Source: Bacillota bacterium
GTDB lineage: Bacteria; Bacillota; Clostridia; Lachnospirales; Lachnospiraceae
Assembly: GCA_023390555.1 (NCBI GenBank)
Contig: JAEWCQ010000015.1
Span: 248,001 to 312,000, forward strand
Length of the DNA stretch: 64,000 nucleotides
Reading direction: 5' to 3'
Both the position numbers and the translations under genes were made by a program. Positions 16,181 to 26,159 of the stretch are shown here, piece after piece. The notes beneath the pieces were generated by a model, which saw only the letters and a list, made by a program, of their open reading frames with translations, was not told where the DNA came from and ran no database searches. Positions within the stretch are counted from its first letter, which is position 1. The number at the start of each line of letters is the position of its first letter.

Positions 16181-18817
16181 TTACTTCGCCTCATACCAGT
16201 TCAGTCCCGTATGCATATCAATTTCAAGTGTAACGGCAAGTTCTGCCGCCTGCTTCATTTCTTCTTCCAGTATCTTTGCAACAGCCGCCTCTTCTTCCCG
16301 GAACGTCTCAATCAAAAGTTCATCGTGTACCTGCAAAATCAGGCGTGATCTGAGCTTCTCTTTATTCAGGCGATCATGGACTTTGATCATGGCGATCTTG
16401 ATGATATCAGCCGCCGTTCCCTGAATCGGAGAATTCATCGCGATTCTTTCTCCAAAGGAACGCTGCATGAAATTGCTGGAAGCAATCTCCGGCACCGGTC
16501 TTCTTCTGCCGAACATCGTAGTAACGTACCCGTCCTTCTTTGCGCTTTCCACCAGACCATCGAGAAAGCTTTTGATCTTCGGATAAGTCTCAAAATACTT
16601 TTTGATATATCCTTCCGCTTCTTTTCTGGTAATACTCAGGTCCTGACTCAGTCCGAACGAACTGATTCCATAGACGATTCCAAAATTAACCGCCTTCGCA
16701 TTCCTTCTCTGCAGCGGAGTCACTTCATCAAACGGCACATGAAACACCTGAGATGCCGTGATAGCATGAATATCCTGCGCTTCACGATATGCCTGTATCA
16801 GCATATCGTCCCCGGACATGTGTGCAAGCACACGCAGTTCAATCTGTGAGTAATCCGCATCTAAAAATACACAGCCCTGCACCGGATGAAACACCTTGCG
16901 GATCAGTCTCCCAAGTTCCATGCGGATTGGAATATTCTGCAGATTCGGTTCCGTACTGCTGATTCTTCCGGTTGCCGCTATGGTCTGATTAAACGTACTG
17001 TGGATTCGCCCGTCTTCTGCAATATAATTGGCCAGTCCGTCTGCATAAGTCGATTTTAACTTCGCCAGCTGCCGGTAATCCAATATTTTTGCCACCAGCG
17101 GATATTCCGGCGCTAATTTTTCCAGGACATCCGCTGCGGTGGAATATCCGGTCTTTGTCTTCTTGCCGTATGGCATCTGAAGTTTCTCAAACAAAATGAC
17201 GCCAAGCTGTTTCGGGGAATTGATATTGAAAGTTTCACCGGCATCGGCATAGATCTGCCGTTCCAGCTCCGCGATCTTACCGCCAAGTTCCTCTCCATAT
17301 ACCCTCAGTGCTCCCGCATCAATTGCAATACCGGCCTGTTCCATATCAAACAGCGTTATAATGAGCGGCATCTCGATTTCTTTAAACAGGGAATACATCT
17401 CCTGTTTCTTTAACTGTTCCGTCAGCTCTGACAGTGAAGCACGGTTCACAGATGCCATATAGCACACACAGCTCAGAAATTTTTCCGGCTGTTCCTCCAT
17501 TGCCTTTTCCAGTGACAGCTTTCCCAAAAGATCCTGTCTGGAAGGAATCATCTCGTTCCGATAATCCTTTGCCACGTCCTCATAGGAGTATTCACTCTTT
17601 AACGGGTTGAGCAGGTATGCCGCAATTTTCACATCAAAATAATGGCCCGAGTCCATATCCTCCAGCCAGCACAGCTGCGGTTTTAAATCAAAGGTCACAC
17701 CAGTGATTCCCTGACCGAAAAGCTCCTGCAGTTTTCCAAGCAGATATTCTTTTGTCAGCAATCCGTCTGCCTTGAGGAATGCCGTTTCTGTTTCCGATAC
17801 CGAAAGAGCCAGTCCCAGAAACGTATCTTTTTCGGCAATCAGTTCGAATCCTGCTTCTGCCGCTGATTTTGCTGCGGCAAACAGTGTCTCTGCCTCCGCC
17901 AGTTCCGTGATCAGGCGGAATTTTCCTGGCTCCTGATCGCTGGTGTTATCGATTTGAAAGCGGCTCAGCATATTCTTGAATTCCAGCTGTTTACACAGCA
18001 CATATGCCTCCGGCGTATAGAAATTTCCAAGCTTTGTCTTCTCCAGATCATATGTGACAGGTGCATCGATCAGAATCGTCGCAAGTTCCTTGCTCATCTC
18101 TGCCATGTCGTAATGCTCTTTTAACATTTCTCTGGCACGGTTCGGTTTGACTTCCTCGATATGCGCATACGCATTTTCAATACTTCCGTACTGGACAATC
18201 AGGTTGGTCGCCGTCTTCTCCCCGATTCCCGGCACGCCCGGAATATTATCTGATGTATCTCCCATCAGAGCTTTGACATCGATAAACTGTACCGGTGTAA
18301 CCTGATATCGTTCCAGCACATCTTTCGTATTATAATCTTCAATCTCCGTTCCGGTACGTTTCGTCTTCGGAATCCGGATCTTGATGTGCTCCGTTGCAAG
18401 CTGCAGCAGATCACGGTCTCCGGACACCACCGACACTTCAAGCCCCTTCTGCTCACTTTGCTTTGCAATCGTTCCTAAGATATCATCCGCTTCATAGCCT
18501 TCTTTTTCAATTACCGTAATTCCCATGGCTCGCAGCATGTCCTTCATCACAGGGACCTGCTGCCGCAGTTCCTCCGCCATCGGTTTTCTTGTTCCCTTGT
18601 ACGCATCAAACATCTTGTGGCGGAATGTCGGTGCGTGTACATCAAAAGCAACCATCAGATACTGTGGCTGCTCCTCTTCCAATATTTTAAACAGGATATT
18701 TAAAAATCCGTATACCGCATTGGTATGAAGTCCCTGTGCATTTGTCAAATCAGGAAGTCCAAAAAAAGCACGGTTTAATATACTGTGGCCATCGATCAGA
18801 ACTAATTTCTCGCTCAT
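16181..18817 (-). CDS. polA: DNA polymerase I
   Basis: 878 residues: an N-terminal 5'-nuclease domain (about 1-290), a central 3'-5' exonuclease-like domain (about 300-470) and the polymerase domain with DYSQIELRVLAHMSGD (motif A) and VHDELLIE (motif C). The central domain seems inactive: the place of the D-x-E motif reads GFELIAEKD, and no Y-x3-D motif III is visible, as in Bacillus-type enzymes. The protein fills gaps in repair and removes RNA primers. GAGGAAG lies before the ATG. Confidence 0.97.
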   Translation of the reverse strand: MSEKLVLIDGHSILNRAFFGLPDLTNAQGLHTNAVYGFLNILFKILEEEQPQYLMVAFDVHAPTFRHKMFDAYKGTRKPMAEELRQQVPVMKDMLRAMGITVIEKEGYEADDILGTIAKQSEQKGLEVSVVSGDRDLLQLATEHIKIRIPKTKRTGTEIEDYNTKDVLERYQVTPVQFIDVKALMGDTSDNIPGVPGIGEKTATNLIVQYGSIENAYAHIEEVKPNRAREMLKEHYDMAEMSKELATILIDAPVTYDLEKTKLGNFYTPEAYVLCKQLEFKNMLSRFQIDNTSDQEPGKFRLITELAEAETLFAAAKSAAEAGFELIAEKDTFLGLALSVSETETAFLKADGLLTKEYLLGKLQELFGQGITGVTFDLKPQLCWLEDMDSGHYFDVKIAAYLLNPLKSEYSYEDVAKDYRNEMIPSRQDLLGKLSLEKAMEEQPEKFLSCVCYMASVNRASLSELTEQLKKQEMYSLFKEIEMPLIITLFDMEQAGIAIDAGALRVYGEELGGKIAELERQIYADAGETFNINSPKQLGVILFEKLQMPYGKKTKTGYSTAADVLEKLAPEYPLVAKILDYRQLAKLKSTYADGLANYIAEDGRIHSTFNQTIAATGRISSTEPNLQNIPIRMELGRLIRKVFHPVQGCVFLDADYSQIELRVLAHMSGDDMLIQAYREAQDIHAITASQVFHVPFDEVTPLQRRNAKAVNFGIVYGISSFGLSQDLSITRKEAEGYIKKYFETYPKIKSFLDGLVESAKKDGYVTTMFGRRRPVPEIASSNFMQRSFGERIAMNSPIQGTAADIIKIAMIKVHDRLNKEKLRSRLILQVHDELLIETFREEEAAVAKILEEEMKQAAELAVTLEIDMHTGLNWYEAK

Positions 18818-18885
18818 AGCTTCCTCTTACTTTCCAGTCTTTTTCTGTTCTATTTTACACTATCTGTGCACATTTGCCTACAAAA

Positions 18886-19353
18886 TTATTCGTCTTCGTC
18901 CATCATCTGAAAAAATCTTGTATCAATCTCCGGATAGGTGTGCTTTAAGGAGAGCGGCTTTCCGCCCCGGTCGAGGAAGCAATGTTCGCTTTTTGCGATG
19001 GTGCGGAGCTCACCCGTCTCTTTGTCTGTCATACGGTACAGAATCGTCATCTTGATACCGTTATATCTGGATATTTTCGTCTCGATCACAACCGTATCAC
19101 TGAAATGCACCATGCTCTTGTATTCGCACTGTACGGACAGAACCGGACTGATGATTTCCGTTTCTTCCATCATCTTATAGCTGTATCCCATCTGCTCCAT
19201 CAGATCCATGCGGGCCTCTTCCATCCAGCGGATATAATTCGAATGATGGACGATTCCCATCTGGTCTGTTTCATAATATTTCACATTGTGTTCATACGGC
19301 TCTACCTTTAAATTCCATATGCCTTTATAAATATCAACCCTTGTATCCTTCAT
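18886..19353 (-). CDS. Hotdog-fold acyl-CoA thioesterase
   Basis: 155 residues of the 4HBT (YbgC/FadM-like) hotdog family. The pattern YETDQMGIVHHSNYIRWMEEAR carries the conserved aspartate. It should hydrolyse an acyl-CoA or acyl-ACP; the chain type is unknown. The start at 19353 has AAAGGGG seven bases upstream; an upstream in-frame start gives a non-family extension. It is 68 bp upstream of polA and may lead that operon, with a promoter at 19425-19453. Confidence 0.88.
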   Translation of the reverse strand: MKDTRVDIYKGIWNLKVEPYEHNVKYYETDQMGIVHHSNYIRWMEEARMDLMEQMGYSYKMMEETEIISPVLSVQCEYKSMVHFSDTVVIETKISRYNGIKMTILYRMTDKETGELRTIAKSEHCFLDRGGKPLSLKHTYPEIDTRFFQMMDEDE

Positions 19354-19424
19354 AAAATAACCCCTTTCCAAGTGATTCCAGATCCGTATTCCAGGCGCAG
19401 ACACCAGTGGTCCGCCATACGTTT

Positions 19425-19453
19425 ATTATGTCACAGGGAAAGGGATAATTCAA
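19425..19453 (-). promoter_or_regulatory. Putative promoter of the thioesterase-polA run
   Basis: Minus-strand TTGAAT and CATAAT with a 17-bp spacer, about 70 bp upstream of the thioesterase start. Confidence 0.5.
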
Positions 19454-19477
19454 CTGCATGACTTCTTTTTCTGATCG

Positions 19478-19588
19478 TTATTCCTGATTTTCACGAACGT
19501 ATTCAAAATAATCTTCTTCGTCTGAAAACAGCATATAACTTCCGTATACATAGCCCATATAGCCGTCTGGTACAACATATCCTTTCAT
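19478..19588 (-). CDS. Small 36-residue protein of unknown function
   Basis: A short frame starting MKGYVVPDGYMGYVYG and ending in an acidic tail (FSDEEDYFEYV). It is supported by AAAAGGAG eleven bases before the ATG and by in-frame start and stop in an otherwise empty gap between YfhO and the thioesterase. It is rich in Tyr and Gly, with no membrane segment and no known motif. I do not recognise it; a regulatory or membrane-surface peptide is possible but unsupported. Confidence 0.65.
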   Translation of the reverse strand: MKGYVVPDGYMGYVYGSYMLFSDEEDYFEYVRENQE

Positions 19589-19639
19589 AAAAAACACGCT
19601 CCTTTTCCTACAAGATTTTCATTTCTGAAATCAGTATAA

Positions 19640-19667
19640 AAAAGAACGTGTCCGATAAACAGGACAT
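19640..19667 (-). terminator. Weak terminator after yfhO
   Basis: Right after the YfhO stop the minus strand forms TGTCC/GGACA with an eight-base loop, followed within four bases by a T-rich run. The stem is short, so termination may be partial, with read-through into the 36-residue gene. Confidence 0.5.
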
Positions 19668-19668
19668 T

Positions 19669-22155
19669 TTAATCCTGTGTTTTTTTATTTTTCCTGCGTT
19701 TTAACAGCATGGTTCCAGCGAACAGGACGATGCAGGACAGCGAGATGACTGCTCCCGGTACAATATCCGGTGTCTGGTAATGCAGTTCAATCTCATGTGA
19801 CCCCACATCCAGCGGCAGGCTGATCAGCGAATCGCAGAATGTATCCGGCTCTACCTCTTTTCCGTCCACAGTGACACGCCAGCCGTCTTCTGCCGGAATC
19901 GATAAAATCAGGTTTCCTGCCTCACTTACATCGATCTTGCCTTTCACAGACGTCGAATCGTAGCTTTCCAGTTCCATCGTCTGACTGTTTAAAGTTGAAA
20001 ATGCCTGATCCAGCGCATCCAGATTCATCTGATAGGCCTGTACCTGCAGCACGCTGGCTCCGCTTGCCGTCAGATTGATTGTCGTTCCCGCCTTGCACCA
20101 GCCCAGATCCAGCAAATAGACATGATCTGTTTTGGAAAAAGTTCTTACCTTAGTTCCGTAATCTGCCGTAATCGTAGTCGCAGAATTATTGGAATAATAA
20201 CCAATGATATAGGAATCTTCCGTCACATGGATAACCGTTTTCTGACTTTCGACATCCGTTTCAATCGGTGTATACAGCTCCGTATCTGCCCCGAGCGCAT
20301 AGGCCAGCTGGTTTTGTACTTCGATCGAAGTTCCCCATTCATAATCCCAGAGGTTCTCGAGATCCGAATCCACCATGAACCCGAGCGGCAGCGTATATTT
20401 ATTCTCATACAGATAAATTCCATCGCTGGAATCCACAAGTGTCCGCACCGGACTTTCCTCCTCTCCGCTCTCTGTCAGAAGATATTTGACTGACAGCATG
20501 GAAGATATGAGTGGTGTCGCGCCGTTATAGCAGTAAAAATTCTTACCGCCTTCCATCCCGACTGCACGGTAAAAATCTGCTACACTGATATTCATCAGAG
20601 AAGAAAAGATCGAAGCGGAACGATAGCCCGTCAGACTCGATTCGTTCTTGGTCAGACGATTGTATTTATCGATCCGGTAAAAACTGCTGTCTTTTTCCGC
20701 AGCATAATCCGTCAAAGTCTCGTAGGCATCCAGATTAGCCGTATAACTCGTCCGGCTCGTTGTCTGCAGACTGGTCGTATTGAGATTGACCGTTGCCTCC
20801 GTAATGACAAGCACAAATGCAAAAACACAGCCGATCAACCGAAAAATCCGGTCATTCCCAATGTAAAACACAAAGACAAGCGCATAGGCACCAAGCAGAA
20901 CACCCGTAACCACAAGCGAGTCCATATTGACCAGACTCAGATCGGTAAACAATGCAAAAAGCAGCAACAGAACCGAGCCTCCCACGAGTCCGATTCCCAC
21001 ATGAATCAGTCGATTTCCCTTTGCATAATATACGGTCTCATAACAAACAGTCAGCAGCAGGAAAATATAGAGAAACGCCTGTCTTGCCGGAAGTCCGTCC
21101 GGGAAGTCAAGACCATGCCATAAAAAGGTCAGAATGTTATTGGAAAAACTAAGTAGAAAGAACGCCAGAAACAGCAGGCGCTTCACTTTCTTTTTCCAGG
21201 AGATCTGCCGGTTCAGCACGTATAAAAAAATCAGCAGTAAAACAGCACTTCCGCAGTACAGATTCGGCCAGTCTCCTTCCGTTGTCGTCACCTTGACACC
21301 AACACATGCCCGTGCCAGTTCTGACAGAACAGAAAAATACCATTCCACGGTTTGCGGAAACTCGATCCCGCCGGAACCGCTGATGGAAAGTATCTTAATC
21401 TCCGGCAGAAGCAGTATTGCGCTCGTCCCGCCTGCAAGAAGCGAATAAAAGCCAAAACGCAGTGATGTTTTGAAGAATTCCTTTTTCCCCGTTTTTTCCG
21501 TCAGAAGAATCAGATAATAGATTACGAGGAAAATACAGATCATAATGGAAATATAGTAATTGGAAAAAATAGAAAGTGCCAGCGTTACATAATAAAGCCC
21601 GCATTTTTTCTCATGTACCAGACGTTCCAGTCCAAGCACAATCAGCGGTGTCAGCCATATGCCGTCCAGCCACATGATATCCCAATTGTAGGCACAGGTA
21701 AATGCGGACAGTGCATAAAATACTGCAAACAGCACAACGTGATAGCCTTTTGTCCGATAGTGGCTGCGCAGATAATAGGCAAAGGAAAAGCCGCACAAGC
21801 CAATTTTGATTAAGATCAGGAGTGTCATGAATTCTATCACAAAACTCTGAGGGCAAAGCAGCACCAGCCAGTTCATCGGACTTGCCAGATAATAGGCATA
21901 CAGCGCAAAAAAGTCCGAGCCAATTCCGAGATTCCAGGAATACATCAGCGAGCTTCCCTCGCGCAGCTTATGAAGAAATTCTGTTGTAAAAGGGCAATAC
22001 TGATGGTACATATCAATATGCAAAATGCATTGATCTCCAAACGGATAAACTCCATGATAGATACATACACCCACCATAATGAGAAATGGTATCAAAAATG
22101 CGAGCACCAGTACATTCCGGTCTGATTCTATTTTTTTGTTCAGCCATTCTTTCAT
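19669..22155 (-). CDS. YfhO family membrane protein
   Basis: 828 residues with a dozen or more hydrophobic segments in the N-terminal 480, a large extracytoplasmic beta-rich part near 480-800, and one C-terminal membrane segment before a basic RRKNKK tail. This is the YfhO layout; in Gram-positives such proteins help glycosylate lipoteichoic or other wall polymers on the outer face of the membrane. It starts immediately after the LTA synthase-like stop (TAA-ATG), with AAGGAAG upstream, so the pair should act on the same polymer. Confidence 0.87.
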   Translation of the reverse strand: MKEWLNKKIESDRNVLVLAFLIPFLIMVGVCIYHGVYPFGDQCILHIDMYHQYCPFTTEFLHKLREGSSLMYSWNLGIGSDFFALYAYYLASPMNWLVLLCPQSFVIEFMTLLILIKIGLCGFSFAYYLRSHYRTKGYHVVLFAVFYALSAFTCAYNWDIMWLDGIWLTPLIVLGLERLVHEKKCGLYYVTLALSIFSNYYISIMICIFLVIYYLILLTEKTGKKEFFKTSLRFGFYSLLAGGTSAILLLPEIKILSISGSGGIEFPQTVEWYFSVLSELARACVGVKVTTTEGDWPNLYCGSAVLLLIFLYVLNRQISWKKKVKRLLFLAFFLLSFSNNILTFLWHGLDFPDGLPARQAFLYIFLLLTVCYETVYYAKGNRLIHVGIGLVGGSVLLLLFALFTDLSLVNMDSLVVTGVLLGAYALVFVFYIGNDRIFRLIGCVFAFVLVITEATVNLNTTSLQTTSRTSYTANLDAYETLTDYAAEKDSSFYRIDKYNRLTKNESSLTGYRSASIFSSLMNISVADFYRAVGMEGGKNFYCYNGATPLISSMLSVKYLLTESGEEESPVRTLVDSSDGIYLYENKYTLPLGFMVDSDLENLWDYEWGTSIEVQNQLAYALGADTELYTPIETDVESQKTVIHVTEDSYIIGYYSNNSATTITADYGTKVRTFSKTDHVYLLDLGWCKAGTTINLTASGASVLQVQAYQMNLDALDQAFSTLNSQTMELESYDSTSVKGKIDVSEAGNLILSIPAEDGWRVTVDGKEVEPDTFCDSLISLPLDVGSHEIELHYQTPDIVPGAVISLSCIVLFAGTMLLKRRKNKKTQD

Positions 22156-23964
22156 TTATGATTCTTCCTTTTTATCAAATAATAAGTAATATTGCATCTT
22201 CTGGTAGAGCTGTATTGCCGTCTCCTCATCCGAAGCCTTCCCGCCATCCGCATTTTCCAGCTTCTGTGTCGAAATAATCGGATATTCTTTCTGAAGATCC
22301 AGCAGGTAATTCTGATAATCCGAAAGCGGTACACCTGCCGCTTTCAGTACATCTGCCGCCAGGTAATTTGCACTGGTGTCCACACCGCTGGCTTCGTCAA
22401 TATCATAATTTGCCCAGACCACATACGGCACTTCGTACCGGAGCGCCTGCTCGTCATCCGTCAGATTATAGGAAGATTCTCCATTCAATCCATAAATCGG
22501 ATCCACCACAAGATCCGTCGGCTGGTGATCACCGAAAAATACAATAACGGTAGGGTCTTCCTGCTCTTTGAAATATTCGATCAGCTTTTCCAATGCCGCA
22601 TCAGACTTTTGGATCAGCGTCAGATACTCCGACAACGTGGAGGACATCGTCCCCTCTACAGAAACATTTCCGTCCGGATCGGAATAGTTGTCCGTATATG
22701 GGCTGTGATTCTGCATCGTAACATTAAAGATAAAGGACGGTGCCTCCTCCTTGTTTTCCTGATACAGTTCGATAATCTTATCCACGCAGGAATCGTCGTC
22801 AATATACCCCCGGACATAAGACGGATCCAGATAGGAAGTCTGATCCAAAAAATCGTCAAAACCAAGCAATGGATATACTTTATTCCGGTTCCATCCAGTC
22901 CCGTAATACGGATGTGTCGCAAAGGTATTGTAGCCGAGACTCTTCAGATATGAGGCCAGAGACGGCTGCCCGCTCGTGATATACTGCTGGTAAGGAATAC
23001 TTCCGGCAGGCAAAAATGCCATCGTACTTCCCGTCAGGAATTCAAATTCCGTATTGGCTGTATTTCCGCCCTTTACCGATACGTTCAGATAGCCCGTAAT
23101 CGTATTCTCCTCTCCCTTCTGCAGCGAATGAACAAACGGCATATAATCTTCACTTGCTGTAAAATCTCCCAGTACACCCACATCGGAAAATGCCTCGTCC
23201 ATAATCACAATGATATTCGGCAATTCGGATGTATCGTCAACGCTTTCTTTCTGTGTCCCATCTGTAAGCCACTGGTACCCGTCTTCATAGGATGCCAGTG
23301 TCTCTTCCGCTTCCTCTGCACTGTAACCTTCCGGCTTCTCAACGGACATATACTGAAGATCCATCAGAAATGTGACCGCAAATCCATTTCTTTCATACAT
23401 GACAGTCGGTGTAAACAAGAACGGATACAGTGTCAGCTTGTTCACATATTCGTCCTGCTGCACAACCCAGGTCATTCCGCAGATCACTGCGATTGCAGCA
23501 ATGCCGGCTGCCAGTCTTGTAATCCACCGCCGCCGATTCAGTTTTATTTTCAAAAATCCCTCTGCCAGGAAAAGCAGGATAAAAACAGCGGTCAGAACAA
23601 TCTGCTTTGCCGGCAGAAGGTAACTGTACCCCCCCGCCACGCTGGCAGCTGTTTTCATGGACAGGATATCCCACGGTACGATCGGCGTACCGCGGAAAGC
23701 GATCACATAGTAATTAGCCAATCCGATGACCAGTACCAGTGCGGTCTCGATCCGCAGCGCCCACACCGCCCTTCCGATCAGGGTGAACAAAATCAGAAAC
23801 AGCATTTCCAAAAATATCAGATTCAGAACCTGTGCTTTCCATCTGGTCCGTACAAATGGATTGTAGGTAAAAAATGCCTCCAGATAAAATAACAGAAGTG
23901 GAATCAGAAAAACAGCTATGTATGTTACGGTTTGCTTTATTATCTTTCTATTCTTTTCATTCAT
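22156..23964 (-). CDS. LTA synthase-type sulfatase-fold transferase
   Basis: 602 residues: about five N-terminal membrane segments (residues 1-190) and an extracellular sulfatase-fold domain. The likely catalytic threonine is in KGGNTANTEFEFLTG; metal-site motifs are VIMDEAFSD and FFGDHQPTD. LtaS enzymes polymerise glycerol phosphate from phosphatidylglycerol on the membrane surface. The order cysK, this gene, yfhO has short spacing. It could instead be a phosphoglycerol transferase that decorates another polymer. Confidence 0.9.
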   Translation of the reverse strand: MNEKNRKIIKQTVTYIAVFLIPLLLFYLEAFFTYNPFVRTRWKAQVLNLIFLEMLFLILFTLIGRAVWALRIETALVLVIGLANYYVIAFRGTPIVPWDILSMKTAASVAGGYSYLLPAKQIVLTAVFILLFLAEGFLKIKLNRRRWITRLAAGIAAIAVICGMTWVVQQDEYVNKLTLYPFLFTPTVMYERNGFAVTFLMDLQYMSVEKPEGYSAEEAEETLASYEDGYQWLTDGTQKESVDDTSELPNIIVIMDEAFSDVGVLGDFTASEDYMPFVHSLQKGEENTITGYLNVSVKGGNTANTEFEFLTGSTMAFLPAGSIPYQQYITSGQPSLASYLKSLGYNTFATHPYYGTGWNRNKVYPLLGFDDFLDQTSYLDPSYVRGYIDDDSCVDKIIELYQENKEEAPSFIFNVTMQNHSPYTDNYSDPDGNVSVEGTMSSTLSEYLTLIQKSDAALEKLIEYFKEQEDPTVIVFFGDHQPTDLVVDPIYGLNGESSYNLTDDEQALRYEVPYVVWANYDIDEASGVDTSANYLAADVLKAAGVPLSDYQNYLLDLQKEYPIISTQKLENADGGKASDEETAIQLYQKMQYYLLFDKKEES

Positions 23965-23999
23965 AATTGCACCTTCACATCCTTTGATGTATTTTCCGG

Positions 24000-24929
24000 C
24001 TAATCAAACAACGGGGTAGAAAGATAGCGCTCCCCCGTATCCGGCAGCAGGACAACAATGGTCTTTCCTCTGTTTTCTGCCTTTTTCGCCAGTTCAACTG
24101 CTGCCGCAAATGCGGCACCGGAGGATATTCCAACCAGAATTCCCTGTTTTTCCGCAATCATCCTTGCATAACGATAAGCATCCTCATCCGTTACGGTGAG
24201 CACACCGTCATAAATGTCACGATTCAGCACGGCCGGTATAAAATTGGCACCGATTCCCTGGATTCCATGTCTGCCGGACATGCCTTCCGATAACAGCGGG
24301 GAAGCGGCCGGTTCCATTGCATACACCTGTACCGACGGCTTCTTTTCTTTCAGATAACGGCCGGTACCGGTCAGTGTTCCGCCTGTGCCGACACCAGCGA
24401 CAAAAATATCCACTTCTCCGCCGGTATCTTCCCAGATCTCCGGGCCTGTCGTCTGATAGTGGGCAGAAGCATTCACCGGATTCTCAAACTGCCCGGGAAT
24501 ATATGCATCCGGAATTTCTTTCGCCAGCTGTTCCGCTTTTTTTATGGCTCCTGCCATTCCTTCGGATACGGGTGTCAAAACCACTTCCGCCCCATAGCCC
24601 TTCAATAGTTTCTGGCGTTCCACACTCATATTTTCCGGCATGACAAAGATTGCACGGTATCCCTTTGCCGCTGCAACGGATGCCAGTCCGATTCCGGTAT
24701 TACCGCTGGTCGGTTCGATAATCGTCGCTCCTGCTTTTAAACTACCCTTTTCTGCAGCATCTTCCAGCATCGCCTGCGCGATTCTGTCTTTTGCACTTCC
24801 CGCCGGATTAAAATACTCCAGTTTTAATAAGAGCTTTGCTTTAAGCTGTAATTCCCGCTCCAGAACAGCCGCCTCCAAAATCGGCGTATGCCCGATCAGT
24901 TCCGTAACATCTGCATAGATCTTCTTCAT
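24000..24929 (-). CDS. cysK: Cysteine synthase A (O-acetylserine sulfhydrylase)
   Basis: PLP enzyme that makes cysteine from O-acetylserine and sulfide. The PLP lysine is Lys47 in NPAGSAKDR; the substrate loop TSGNTGIGLA and the phosphate-binding GTGGTLTGTG are present over 309 residues. The ATG at 24929 has GGAGG nine bases upstream; an upstream in-frame extension is read from inside the efp terminator and is rejected. No T-box or Cys-regulatory leader was seen. Confidence 0.95.
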   Translation of the reverse strand: MKKIYADVTELIGHTPILEAAVLERELQLKAKLLLKLEYFNPAGSAKDRIAQAMLEDAAEKGSLKAGATIIEPTSGNTGIGLASVAAAKGYRAIFVMPENMSVERQKLLKGYGAEVVLTPVSEGMAGAIKKAEQLAKEIPDAYIPGQFENPVNASAHYQTTGPEIWEDTGGEVDIFVAGVGTGGTLTGTGRYLKEKKPSVQVYAMEPAASPLLSEGMSGRHGIQGIGANFIPAVLNRDIYDGVLTVTDEDAYRYARMIAEKQGILVGISSGAAFAAAVELAKKAENRGKTIVVLLPDTGERYLSTPLFD

Positions 24930-24962
24930 ACCACATTCCTCCGTGCCCTTTCCTATAAAATG

Positions 24963-24996
24963 AAAAAGAGACTCAAAACAGCCTGTTTTGAATCTC
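24963..24996 (-). terminator. Rho-independent terminator after efp
   Basis: A 13-bp stem (GATTCAAAACA-type arm and its near-perfect complement, three-base loop) is followed on the minus strand by TTTTTC. It lies just after the efp stop and just before cysK. Confidence 0.85.
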
Positions 24997-25015
24997 CCTT
25001 TCATCCCTTTGCCTT

Positions 25016-25573
25016 TTAAACTCTGGAGAGATATTCTCCGGTTCTTGTATCAATCTTGATCACATCTTCCTGTTCTACAAATAATGGTACATATACGGTT
25101 GCTCCAGTCTCAACAATAGCCGGTTTTGTTGCTCCCTGCGCCGTATCACCCTTGAATCCAGGTTCTGTCTCCGTGATTGCAAGTTCTACAAACAATGGCG
25201 GTTCCACTGCAAATACATTGCCGTTATGGGAACACACTTTACACATCTCATTTTCTTTTACATATTTCAGTGTGTCACCGATTGTTGCATTATCCAGTGC
25301 AATCTGCTCATAATTTTCTACATCCATAAAGTAGTACAGATCTCCGTCGTTGTAAAGATACTGCATGTCTTTTCTGTCGATACGTGCCTGCGGACATTTT
25401 TCCGTAGGACGGAATGTTTTCTCAACTACACCGCCACTCTTAATATTCTTTAATTTTGTTCTAACGAAAGCAGCACCTTTACCTGGTTTCACGTGCTGAA
25501 ACTCAATGATCTGGAATATATTTCCATCATACTCGATTGTTATTCCGTTTCTGAAATCTCCTGCTGAAATCAT
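25016..25573 (-). CDS. efp: Translation elongation factor P
   Basis: Relieves ribosome stalling at proline stretches. 185 residues in the normal three-domain KOW/OB layout. The tip loop HVKPGKGAAFVR places the modifiable lysine at residue 32, the site that carries 5-aminopentanol in Bacillus. No epmA/epmB-type modification genes are near. The ATG at 25573 has AAGGAGG at good spacing; the open frame continues 15 codons further, which is not family-like. Confidence 0.97.
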   Translation of the reverse strand: MISAGDFRNGITIEYDGNIFQIIEFQHVKPGKGAAFVRTKLKNIKSGGVVEKTFRPTEKCPQARIDRKDMQYLYNDGDLYYFMDVENYEQIALDNATIGDTLKYVKENEMCKVCSHNGNVFAVEPPLFVELAITETEPGFKGDTAQGATKPAIVETGATVYVPLFVEQEDVIKIDTRTGEYLSRV

Positions 25574-25626
25574 TCGATATTCCTCCTTAGATTCTGTCTG
25601 GGAAATTTTATAACCCACTGTTCACT

Positions 25627-25655
25627 ATTTTATAATAAACAGGCATATATTTCAA
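25627..25655 (-). promoter_or_regulatory. Putative promoter of efp
   Basis: Minus-strand TTGAAA and TAAAAT with a 17-bp spacer, five of six matches in each box, 54 bp before the efp ATG. Confidence 0.6.
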
Positions 25656-25710
25656 CCTTTTTTTATGGAACCCCATTTTCGAACTATTTTCCGCTCATGG
25701 GTAATCGGCA

Positions 25711-26157
25711 TCATAAACAGCGGTTTTCAATCTCTCCGATCATATTGATGCGGTTTCCGTGCCTTCCTCCCAGATACTCTGCATTCAGATAGGCTTTTAC
25801 AATATCCTTTGCCGTTTCAATTCCTACAATTCTGGCTCCAAATGCAATGATATTTGCATTGTTATGCTCTTTTACAAGATGCGCTGTCGTCACCTCAGAG
25901 CAAACGGCTGCCCGCACACCCTTTACTTTATTTGCGGCAATCGAAATTCCAACGCCGGTTCCGCAAATCAATACACCGCAGTCCGCCTCTCCGTCTGCGA
26001 CTGCGTGTCCGACTACTTCGCCATACGCCGGATAGTCACAGCTCTCATGCGTGTCCGTACCATAATTGATCACTTCATGTCCGAGTTCTTCCAGATACTT
26101 TTTAATTTCCTGTTTCATCTCCACAGCTGCGTGGTCATTTCCAATTGCGATTTTCAT
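25711..26157 (-). CDS. rpiB: Ribose-5-phosphate isomerase B
   Basis: Interconverts ribose 5-phosphate and ribulose 5-phosphate. 148 residues; the N-terminal IGNDHAA motif and the catalytic Cys65 in LICGTGVG are clear. An RpiB-family sugar-phosphate isomerase for allose or galactose sugars is possible, but the motif set fits the pentose enzyme. It starts two bases after the yqeG stop, with AAGGAG upstream, as the last gene of a three-gene unit. Confidence 0.94.
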   Translation of the reverse strand: MKIAIGNDHAAVEMKQEIKKYLEELGHEVINYGTDTHESCDYPAYGEVVGHAVADGEADCGVLICGTGVGISIAANKVKGVRAAVCSEVTTAHLVKEHNNANIIAFGARIVGIETAKDIVKAYLNAEYLGGRHGNRINMIGEIENRCL

Positions 26158-26159
26158 TA

